Source: Kitasatospora sp. GP82 | GTDB taxonomy: Bacteria; Actinomycetota; Actinomycetes; Streptomycetales; Streptomycetaceae | NCBI RefSeq assembly: GCF_029892105.1 | Contig: NZ_JARZAJ010000006.1 | Span: 186,001-250,000, forward strand | Direction: 5' to 3' | Length of the DNA stretch: 64,000 nucleotides | Shown here: positions 26,187 through 33,008 of the stretch, piece by piece | Layout of the letters: every line of letters begins with the position of its first letter | How positions within the stretch are numbered: the first letter of the stretch is position 1 | Made by a program: the position numbers and the translations under genes | The notes under the pieces: model-generated | The model's input: the letters and a program-made list of their open reading frames with translations, nothing else | What the model was told of the DNA's origin: nothing | The model's database searches: none

Positions 26187-27149
26187 ATGGCCCGCGACTA
26201 CTACGAGGTGCTGGGCGTCCCGAAGACCGCCGACGCGGCCCAGATCCAGCAGGCGTTCCGTACCCTGGCCCGCCGCTACCACCCGGACGTGAACAAGGAC
26301 CCGGCCGCCGAGGACCGCTTCAAGGAGCTCAACGAGGCATACAGCGTGCTCTCCGACCCCGACACCCGGGCCCGGTACGACCGCTTCGGCCCCGACTTCC
26401 GGCAGATCCCCGAGGACTACGACGAACGGGCGGCCGCCGCCCAGGGCTTCGGGGGAAGGGGCGGGTACGCCGGGGCGGGTGGCCGAGGGGGCGCGCGGGT
26501 CTGGACGACGGGAGGGCAGTACGACGCGTCCGATGTCGACTTCGAGGAGCTCTTCGGCGGTATCTTCGGTGGCCGAGCGGGCCCGGCCGGCCGGGCGCGT
26601 GCCGGGCCGGTCCCCGGCGCCGACCAGGAGGCCGAACTCACGCTCACCGTGGAAGAGGCCTACCGGGGCGGCAGACGGAAGATCACCCTCGGCGGGCCGG
26701 GCGGCGGGCGCACCTATGACGTGACCGTCCCGGCCGGCGTGGTCGACGGACAGCGGATCCGGCTCGCGGGGGAGGGCGGCCGGGGCCGCGGCCAGGGCGC
26801 CGCCGGGGACCTCTACCTGGTGGTGCGGATCGCCCCGCACGCGCGCTACCGCCTCTCGGGTCGCGACATCCATGTCGACCTGCCCGTCACCCCGTGGGAG
26901 GCCGCGCTCGGGGCGACCATCCCGGTCAGCGGGCCGGGCGGCACCGCAAAGGTCCACGTCCCACCGGGCACCTCCACCGGCCGCCGGCTACGACTGCGAG
27001 GCGAGGGGATGCCCAACCCCAAGGGTTCCCCCGGTGACCTCTACGCCGAGATCCGGGTGATGGTGCCGCCCTCGCTGAGCCCGCGCGAGCGCGAGTTGTT
27101 GGAGGAACTGGCCGCCGTATCGACGTTTGACCCGAGGAAGCAGACATGA
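26187..27149 (+). CDS. DnaJ-type co-chaperone lacking the zinc finger (CbpA-like)
   Basis: A 320-residue J-protein. The J-domain occupies residues 3-68 with [20 protein letters not shown], the HPD tripeptide that stimulates DnaK. A Gly/Arg-rich linker follows, then the two beta-sandwich substrate domains ([20 protein letters not shown] ... [20 protein letters not shown]). The four CxxCxGxG repeats of DnaJ type I are absent, so this is a type II, CbpA-like protein. That fits the CbpM-like gene overlapping its end by four bases (ATGA). It starts six bases after grpE. Confidence 0.92.
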   Translation: MARDYYEVLGVPKTADAAQIQQAFRTLARRYHPDVNKDPAAEDRFKELNEAYSVLSDPDTRARYDRFGPDFRQIPEDYDERAAAAQGFGGRGGYAGAGGRGGARVWTTGGQYDASDVDFEELFGGIFGGRAGPAGRARAGPVPGADQEAELTLTVEEAYRGGRRKITLGGPGGGRTYDVTVPAGVVDGQRIRLAGEGGRGRGQGAAGDLYLVVRIAPHARYRLSGRDIHVDLPVTPWEAALGATIPVSGPGGTAKVHVPPGTSTGRRLRLRGEGMPNPKGSPGDLYAEIRVMVPPSLSPRERELLEELAAVSTFDPRKQT

Positions 27150-27529
27150 GAGCCCAGCAGCGTCCTCCCGCCGAAGGCATCGGACCGGACAACACCGGTG
27201 GTCGCTACCCGCTCGTGCGGATCTACCGCCCCGACCCGTACCGGCTGTCCTTGGACAGCGTCGCCCACCACAGTGGCCTGTCACCCGACCTGGTCCGACG
27301 TTTCGTCGCCCTGGGGCTGGTGGACGCCGAGCGGGACCGCCTCGGCCGGTTGTGGTTCCGCACCAGCGCCCCGGCGACCATCGCCCGGACCCAGCGACTG
27401 CGGACCGGACTGTCCCTCAACTACGCCGCCATCGGGCTCGTCCTCGACCTGCTCGACCGCATCGACGAGTTGGAGAGCGCGCTGCGCCACCGCGAGCGGG
27501 CCGCCAAGGAGCGAATCCCATGGACATGA
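27146..27529 (+). CDS. MerR-type chaperone modulator (CbpM/HspR-like)
   Basis: A 127-residue protein with one MerR-type helix-turn-helix ([40 protein letters not shown]) and a short helical C-terminus ([20 protein letters not shown]). This is closest to CbpM, which binds the J-domain of CbpA-type proteins and restrains it; HspR, the heat-shock repressor at the same place in the dnaK operon of Streptomyces, has a similar fold. Position between a CbpA-like dnaJ and clpB supports either. No DNA site can be tied to it. It overlaps dnaJ by 4 bases and clpB by 10. Confidence 0.8.
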   Translation: MRAQQRPPAEGIGPDNTGGRYPLVRIYRPDPYRLSLDSVAHHSGLSPDLVRRFVALGLVDAERDRLGRLWFRTSAPATIARTQRLRTGLSLNYAAIGLVLDLLDRIDELESALRHRERAAKERIPWT

Positions 27530-30141
27530 ACCGCCTCACCCAGAAGTCCCAGGAAGCCCTCCAGGAAGCGCAGAGCGTCGCGGTGCGTCTGGGCCAGAAC
27601 CAGGTCGACGGCGAACACCTGCTGCTGGCCCTGCTCGACCAGCAGGACGGCCTGACGCCCCGGCTGTTCGAGCAGGCCGGCGCCGACCCGGCCGTGTTGC
27701 GCGCCGCCGTCCGGGCCGACCTTGCCAAACGCCCGCGCACCACCGGTCCCGGCGCCACACCCGGCCAGGTGACGGTCACCCAGCGCCTCGCCCGGCTCCT
27801 CGACACGGCCGAACAGGAGGCCAAACGGCTCAAGGACGAGTACGTCTCGACCGAGCACCTGGTGCTCGCCCTGGTGGACGAGGGCTCGGCCACCGGCGCC
27901 GGGCGCCGACTGGCGGAGCACGGGATCACCAGGGACACCTTCCTGAGCGCCCTCACCCGGGTGCGCGGCAACCAGCGGGTCACCTCCGCCAACCCGGAGG
28001 CCGCCTACGAGGCGCTGGAGAAGTACGGCCGCGACCTCGTGGCCGAAGCCCGCACCGGCCGCCTCGACCCGGTGATCGGCCGCGACGCCGAGATCCGCCG
28101 GGTGATCCAGATCCTCAGCCGCAAGACCAAGAACAACCCGGTGCTGATCGGCGAACCCGGCGTCGGCAAGACCGCCATCGTAGAGGGCCTGGCCCAGCGG
28201 ATCGTGCGCGGCGACGTCCCCGAAGGGCTGCGCGACAAGACCGTGTTCGCCCTGGACATGGGATCGCTGGTCGCCGGCGCCAAGTACCGCGGTGAGTTCG
28301 AGGAACGGCTCAAGGCCGTACTGGCCGAGGTCAAGGGAGCCGAGGGACGCATCCTGCTCTTCGTGGACGAGCTGCACACCGTCGTCGGCGCGGGCGCCGC
28401 CGAGGGCGCGATGGACGCCGGCAACATGCTCAAGCCGATGCTGGCCCGCGGCGAGTTGCACATGATCGGCGCCACCACCCTGGACGAGTACCGCAAACAC
28501 ATCGAGTCCGACGCCGCCCTCGAACGCCGGTTCCAGATCGTCCTGGTCGACGAGCCGAGCGTGGAGGACACGATCTCCATCCTGCGTGGCATCCGCGAGC
28601 GCCTGGAGGTCTTCCACGGCGTCAAGATCCAGGACGGCGCGCTGGTCGCCGCCGCGACCCTCAGTCACCGCTACATCAGCGACCGCTTCCTCCCCGACAA
28701 GGCCATCGACCTGGTGGACGAGGCCTGCGCAAGGTTGCGCACCGAGATCGACTCGATGCCCGCCGAGCTCGACGAACTCACCCGCCGGGCAACCCGGTTG
28801 GAGATCGAGGAGGCGGCGCTCGCCCAGGAGACCGACCCGGCCAGCCGCGCCCGCCTGGCGGACCTGCGGCGCGAACTCGCCGACTTGCGAGGCGAGTTGG
28901 ACTCCAAGCACGCCCAGTGGGAGGCCGAACGCCAGGCCATCCGCCGCGTCCAGGAACTGCGCCAGGAGCTGGAACGCGCCCGGCAGGAGGCCGAGGAGGC
29001 CGAACGCGCCTACGACCTCAACCGCGCCGCCCAGCTGCGCTACGGCACCATCAGCGAACTGGAGCGCCGCCTGGACGCCGAGGAGGAGCAACTCGCCGCC
29101 AAGCAGGGCGAGAACCGACTGCTGCGCGAGGTGGTCACGGCCGACGAGATCGCCGAGATCGTCTCCGCCTGGACCGGCATCCCGGTCAGCCGGTTGCAGG
29201 AAGGCGAACGGCAGAAGCTGCTCCGCCTGGACGAGATCCTGCGCCAGCGGGTGATCGGACAGGACGAGGCCGTCCAACTGGTCGCCGACGCGGTGATCCG
29301 GGCCCGCTCGGGCGTGCGCGACCCGCGCCGGCCGATCGGCTCCTTCATCTTCCTCGGCCCCACCGGCGTCGGGAAGACCGAACTCGCCAAGACCCTCGCC
29401 GCCGCGCTGTTCGACAGCGAGAACAACATGGTCCGCCTCGACATGAGCGAGTACCAGGAGCGGCACACCGTCAGCCGTCTCGTCGGTGCACCCCCCGGAT
29501 ACGTCGGGTACGAGGAGGGTGGCCAGCTCACCGAGGCCGTACGTCGCAAGCCCTACTCCGTCGTCCTCTTCGACGAGATCGAAAAGGCCCACGCCGATGT
29601 CTTCAACACCCTGCTCCAGGTGTTGGACGACGGTCGGATCACCGACTCCCAGGGCCGCACAGTCGACTTCCGCAACACCGTCGTCATCATGACCTCCAAC
29701 ATCGGGTCGCAGTACCTGATCCAGGACGCCACCGCCGGCGGCGAGATCAAACCCGAGGTGCGGGATCTCGTGATGGGTGAACTCAGCCGGCACTTCCGCC
29801 CCGAGTTCCTCAACCGCGTCGACGACATCGTGCTCTTCCACCCGCTCGGCCTCGCCGAGATCGAGCGCATCGTCGACCTGCTGCTGGAAGACCTGCGCAA
29901 GCGCCTCGGCGAGCAGCGGATCTCCCTCGTCCTCACCGAGGAGGCCCGCCACCTGATCGCCGCAGAGGGCTACGACCCGGTCTACGGCGCCCGGCCGCTG
30001 CGCCGCTTCATCTCGCACGAGGTCGAGACGAAGATCGGACGGGCACTGCTCGCCGGCGACGTCCACGAGGGCGTGACCATCGTCGTCGACGCCCGGGACG
30101 GCGAACTGGTCGTCAGCTTCCAGGACGAACCGCAGGAGTAG
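27520..30141 (+). CDS. clpB: ATP-dependent disaggregase ClpB
   Basis: An 873-residue Hsp100 protein. The N-terminal Clp_N double repeat spans residues 1-145 ([19 protein letters not shown] ... [12 protein letters not shown]). The first AAA domain has [19 protein letters not shown] and [14 protein letters not shown]; a long charged coiled coil (about 400-525, [20 protein letters not shown]) is the ClpB-specific middle domain. The second AAA domain has [20 protein letters not shown] and the pore loop [17 protein letters not shown]. It lacks the IGF loop of ClpA/ClpX, so it does not feed ClpP; it should resolubilise aggregates with DnaK/DnaJ/GrpE. The ATG at 27520 has AAGGAG eight bases upstream and overlaps the preceding gene. 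Confidence 0.96.
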   Translation: MDMNRLTQKSQEALQEAQSVAVRLGQNQVDGEHLLLALLDQQDGLTPRLFEQAGADPAVLRAAVRADLAKRPRTTGPGATPGQVTVTQRLARLLDTAEQEAKRLKDEYVSTEHLVLALVDEGSATGAGRRLAEHGITRDTFLSALTRVRGNQRVTSANPEAAYEALEKYGRDLVAEARTGRLDPVIGRDAEIRRVIQILSRKTKNNPVLIGEPGVGKTAIVEGLAQRIVRGDVPEGLRDKTVFALDMGSLVAGAKYRGEFEERLKAVLAEVKGAEGRILLFVDELHTVVGAGAAEGAMDAGNMLKPMLARGELHMIGATTLDEYRKHIESDAALERRFQIVLVDEPSVEDTISILRGIRERLEVFHGVKIQDGALVAAATLSHRYISDRFLPDKAIDLVDEACARLRTEIDSMPAELDELTRRATRLEIEEAALAQETDPASRARLADLRRELADLRGELDSKHAQWEAERQAIRRVQELRQELERARQEAEEAERAYDLNRAAQLRYGTISELERRLDAEEEQLAAKQGENRLLREVVTADEIAEIVSAWTGIPVSRLQEGERQKLLRLDEILRQRVIGQDEAVQLVADAVIRARSGVRDPRRPIGSFIFLGPTGVGKTELAKTLAAALFDSENNMVRLDMSEYQERHTVSRLVGAPPGYVGYEEGGQLTEAVRRKPYSVVLFDEIEKAHADVFNTLLQVLDDGRITDSQGRTVDFRNTVVIMTSNIGSQYLIQDATAGGEIKPEVRDLVMGELSRHFRPEFLNRVDDIVLFHPLGLAEIERIVDLLLEDLRKRLGEQRISLVLTEEARHLIAAEGYDPVYGARPLRRFISHEVETKIGRALLAGDVHEGVTIVVDARDGELVVSFQDEPQE

Positions 30142-30143
30142 CC

Positions 30144-30590
30144 ATGAGTGCCACGACCACCGTCCGCTGCACCAACTGCGGAAAGGCCAACCGCCTCCCC
30201 GCCGCCGCACAGGGCCGCCCCAGGTGCGGCAACTGCCAGACCCCGCTGCCCTGGATCACCGAAGCCGGCGACAACGACTTCGCCGCCGTCGTCGAGCAGG
30301 CCGGACTGCCCGTCCTGGTGGACCTCTGGGCGACCTGGTGCGGCCCCTGCCGGATGGTCAGCCCCGCCCTGGAACAGGTCGCGACCGAACTGGCCGGGCG
30401 GATCAAACTCGTCAAGGTCGACATCGACAGGTCGCTCGCCCTGGCCCAGCGCTTCGAGGTCCAGGCCGTGCCCACCCTGCTGGTCCTCGACCACGGCCGG
30501 CCCGTCGCCCGCCAGGCCGGAGCCGCCCCCGCCCCGGCGCTGCGCCAGTGGGTGGAGAAGGCCCTGGCGGACAGCGCCCAAGCCGCCTGA
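30144..30590 (+). CDS. thioredoxin with N-terminal zinc-ribbon (Trx2/TrxC type)
   Basis: A 148-residue protein. Residues 8-35 carry two CxxC pairs (VRCTNCGKANR and RCGNCQTP) typical of the zinc-binding extension of TrxC-type thioredoxins. The thioredoxin fold follows with LVDLWATWCGPCRMVSPALE (active site WCGPC) and the cis-Pro in EVQAVPTLLVLDHG. TrxC-type proteins reduce protein disulfides and are linked to oxidative stress; the zinc site responds to thiol oxidation. It starts two bases after clpB, making disulfide reduction part of the same operon as disaggregation. Confidence 0.92.
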   Translation: MSATTTVRCTNCGKANRLPAAAQGRPRCGNCQTPLPWITEAGDNDFAAVVEQAGLPVLVDLWATWCGPCRMVSPALEQVATELAGRIKLVKVDIDRSLALAQRFEVQAVPTLLVLDHGRPVARQAGAAPAPALRQWVEKALADSAQAA

Positions 30591-30643
30591 CAGTGAGGAT
30601 GTGACGTGGTGATGTTGCCGGACCGTTCGCGCCGGAGGCTGCG

Positions 30644-30907
30644 ATGAACGTCCTGCCCGACCCCCATCTCTCGCTGGTACGCCCCGTCACCCCCAGGACC
30701 CCGCAGGGCTGCGAGGGCTGCCTGCGCCTGGGGGCGACCTGGCTCCATCTGCGGCTCTGCCTCACCTGCGGGCACGTCGGATGCTGCGACTCATCCCCGA
30801 TGCGGCATACCCGCGGCCATGCCGCGACCGTCGGTCACCCCATCGTGCAGTCTTTCGAGCCGGGTGAGGACTGGCGCTGGTGCTACGTCCACGAGGCCAT
30901 GGCCTGA
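30644..30907 (+). CDS. UBP-type zinc-finger protein
   Basis: An 87-residue protein with the ZnF_UBP signature: GCEGCLRLGATWLHLRLCLTC, then HVGCCDSSPMRHTRGHAATV and HPIVQSFEPGEDWRWCYV. The Cys and His ligands of the finger are present. In eukaryotes the domain binds the C-terminus of ubiquitin; in actinobacteria it is common as a small protein next to thioredoxin-reductase-like genes and its ligand is unknown. Here the reductase gene follows by 11 bases but is damaged. Confidence 0.88.
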   Translation: MNVLPDPHLSLVRPVTPRTPQGCEGCLRLGATWLHLRLCLTCGHVGCCDSSPMRHTRGHAATVGHPIVQSFEPGEDWRWCYVHEAMA

Positions 30908-30918
30908 AGGAGTCACGC

Positions 30919-31788
30919 GTGACCACCGACCAACCCACACCCGCGCCGACACCGGACCCCTACGGCGCCTTCCCGCGATTGACTGACGATCAGATCGCTG
31001 TCCTGAGCGCCAGCGGGCAGCGGCGGCAGGTCCGCGAAGGTGATCTGCTCTACCGGGAGGGCGAGCCCAGCCGGGAGTTCTTCGTGGTCTTGAGTGGCAC
31101 GGTCGCCGTGGTCGAAGGTCACGGCGAGCAGGAGAAAACGCTCCAACTGCACGGCCCCGGGTCCTTCCTCGGCGAGCTCGGCCTGGCCGCCACGCTCTGG
31201 GAGGCCAGGGCCTGCCGCCTGGACCCGGTGGCCGTCGTCGGCGGCGGCAACTCCGCCGGCCAGGCCGCGCTCTTCCTGGCAGCCCAGTCGCCCACCGTCC
31301 ACCTGTTGGTCCGCGGCGGCGACCTCGCTGCCGGCATGTCCCGCTACCTGGTCGACCGGATCACCCAGCACCCCAGGATCGAGGTCATGCTGCACACCGA
31401 GGTCCAGGAAGTCACCGGCACCGATCGGGTCGAGTCGGTTGTGGTCCGGGACAAGCGCTCCGGCGGACAGCGCGCGCTGGAGGTGCACGCCCTGTTCGTC
31501 TTCATCGGCGCGCCCCCGCACCTCCTGGCTCGTCGGCACCATCCGCCTCGACCCGCACGGCTCGATCCCCACCGGACAGGCCTGGCCGGCGCTGCCCCCG
31601 CAGAACTCTGGCACCACCTCGCTCGCACCCCGTTCGCCCTGGAGACCGACCGCCCCGGAATCCTCGCCGCCGACGACGTCCGCAGCGGCTCGGTCAAGCG
31701 GGTGGCCTCGGCGGTCGGCGAAGGCTCGATGGCCGTCCGCCTGGTCCACGAGCACCTCAGAGAGGTGGGATCACCCGGAATCCGCTGA
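30919..31788 (+). pseudogene. cNMP-binding / thioredoxin-reductase fusion, internally deleted
   Basis: From a GTG at 30919 (AAGGAG upstream) the protein begins with a cyclic-nucleotide-binding domain (LSASGQRRQVREGDLLYREG ... GPGSFLGELGL), which breaks off at about residue 95 and jumps straight into RACRLDPVAVVGGGNSAGQA, the NADPH-binding part of a thioredoxin-reductase domain. The end of the cNMP domain, the FAD-binding domain and the redox CxxC are all missing. Between 31518 and 31632 the plus-one frame (GTIRLDPHGSIPTGQAWPAL) is the one that looks homologous, so two compensating frame changes have occurred before PFALETDRPGILAADDVRSG resumes. At 289 residues it is about half the normal length. 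It cannot reduce thioredoxin and is best regarded as a pseudogene with an open frame. Confidence 0.78.
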
Positions 31789-31823
31789 CACCCACTCACC
31801 CACCGTAAGAGAAGGTGAATCGC

Positions 31824-32273
31824 ATGCCCGTCATGGGAATTGCCAAGTTCGAACACTTCTTCAGAGCCGCAGCCGGCCTCGACGTCAGCAAGAACGACCT
31901 CAAGCGCTACAACGACTTCGTGGACGCCAAACTCTACGACCTCTTCGTCATCGGCACGGCCAACGCCAAGGCCAACGACCAGGACATCATCCAGCCTCAG
32001 GACCTCCCCATCACCAAGGGCCTGCAGGAGAGCATCCACACCTTCAAGAAACTGGACGAGGAGATCGAGCTGCGCCCCCTGCTCGACCAGATCGCCGCCC
32101 GCCCCGCCCTCGGGATGGACGCCTCCGAGGAGACCGAAGCCCGGCTGCCACTGCTCGCCGGCGGACTCAGCGTCGCCCTCGGCCGCGCCCTCAAGACGAT
32201 CGCCCCGGAAACCCGCCGTCCCGCCACCGAGCAGTGGGACCAAGCCTTCGAACTCTTCGACCTCCTGATCTGA
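31824..32273 (+). CDS. DUF1931 histone-fold protein
   Basis: A 149-residue protein from the ATG at 31824 (AGAAGGTG upstream; a GTG at 31815 overlaps that site). MGIAKFEHFFRAAAGLDVSK and NDLKRYNDFVDAKLYDLFVI are the conserved N-terminal half of DUF1931, whose known structure from Aquifex is two histone folds in one chain. ANDQDIIQPQDLPITKGLQE and the second helical set follow. Members are candidate bacterial histones; DNA binding has been shown for some other bacterial histones but not from this sequence. It closes the chaperone/redox island, 35 bases after the reductase remnant, on the same strand. Confidence 0.85.
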   Translation: MPVMGIAKFEHFFRAAAGLDVSKNDLKRYNDFVDAKLYDLFVIGTANAKANDQDIIQPQDLPITKGLQESIHTFKKLDEEIELRPLLDQIAARPALGMDASEETEARLPLLAGGLSVALGRALKTIAPETRRPATEQWDQAFELFDLLI

Positions 32274-32513
32274 ACGCCGGAAAATGCATGGACGGAGCAA
32301 TGCCGGTGAGGTAGCTAGGACCGAGGTCTTGGAGCCCTGGTCGACCAGGGCCTTGCGGAGGTGGCCGCGCCGCACCGCGGGCCCCGGCCGTACGGCCAGG
32401 ACTGATCCGCGGTCAGGTGGCTCGGCGGTCGGCCCGGAGCCTGTGAGCTGCGGGTTGGGTCGCTCTGCCGCAGTGAGGGTACAGTCACAGTCAGTGCTGA
32501 TCCTGGGGGTGCG

Positions 32514-33008
32514 GTGACAGGGCTAGAGATCGCGGTGGGGTATCTGTTCGCGTGGGCGGTGCGCAAGTCCAAGCGGGTGGCCGACCGGGCGGACGCGGAG
32601 GTCGACCGGGGGCTGGATGCGGGGATGGACAAGCTCCACGACCTGGTCAGCCACAAGCTGGGGCAGGACCCGGCGCTGCACAAACTGACCGAGGAAGCCG
32701 AAGCGGGCCAGGCGCAGCCCAGTGACCGCACCCGGCAGCGCGTGCAGCTCGCGCTGGAAGACGCAGCAGAGCAGGACCCCGGCTTCGCCGAAGCCCTGGA
32801 GCGGGCAGTGAAGCACCTGCAGGCCCAGACCCCCACCGCCGGTGGGGTGTCGGCGGGAGACGGCGGTCAGGCCGTGGGCGGGAACGTGGACATCAGCGCC
32901 GATCACGGTGCAGTTGCCGCGTGGACCATTACGGGCAACGTCACCCTCGGTGGCCCGGCGCAGCCGGGGGCGGGAAACCCTCCCGAGCCGGGTCCGCCCC
33001 AGGGCTGA
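32514..33008 (+). CDS. small protein paired with the NACHT membrane protein
   Basis: A 164-residue protein from a GTG at 32514 (GGGGGTGC upstream). The N-terminal part (MTGLEIAVGYLFAWAVRKSK) is amphipathic or weakly membrane-seeking; a charged helical region follows (RADAEVDRGLDAGMDKLHDL ... ALEDAAEQDPGFAEALERAV). The C-terminus, VGGNVDISADHGAVAAWTI followed by TGNVTLGG, looks like a short beta-repeat of the kind that sits beside STAND NTPases in Streptomyces. The large NACHT gene starts inside its 3' end, so the two are translationally coupled, and the same ADHG motif appears in that protein's N-terminus. No established family was recognised. It could be a partner or regulator of the NTPase. 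Confidence 0.65.
   Translation: MTGLEIAVGYLFAWAVRKSKRVADRADAEVDRGLDAGMDKLHDLVSHKLGQDPALHKLTEEAEAGQAQPSDRTRQRVQLALEDAAEQDPGFAEALERAVKHLQAQTPTAGGVSAGDGGQAVGGNVDISADHGAVAAWTITGNVTLGGPAQPGAGNPPEPGPPQG

Noticed and set aside
27421..30210. A 929-codon open frame antisense to clpB
   Set aside because: High third-position GC makes the opposite strand open; the plus strand encodes intact ClpB with all motifs, and the antisense product resembles nothing.
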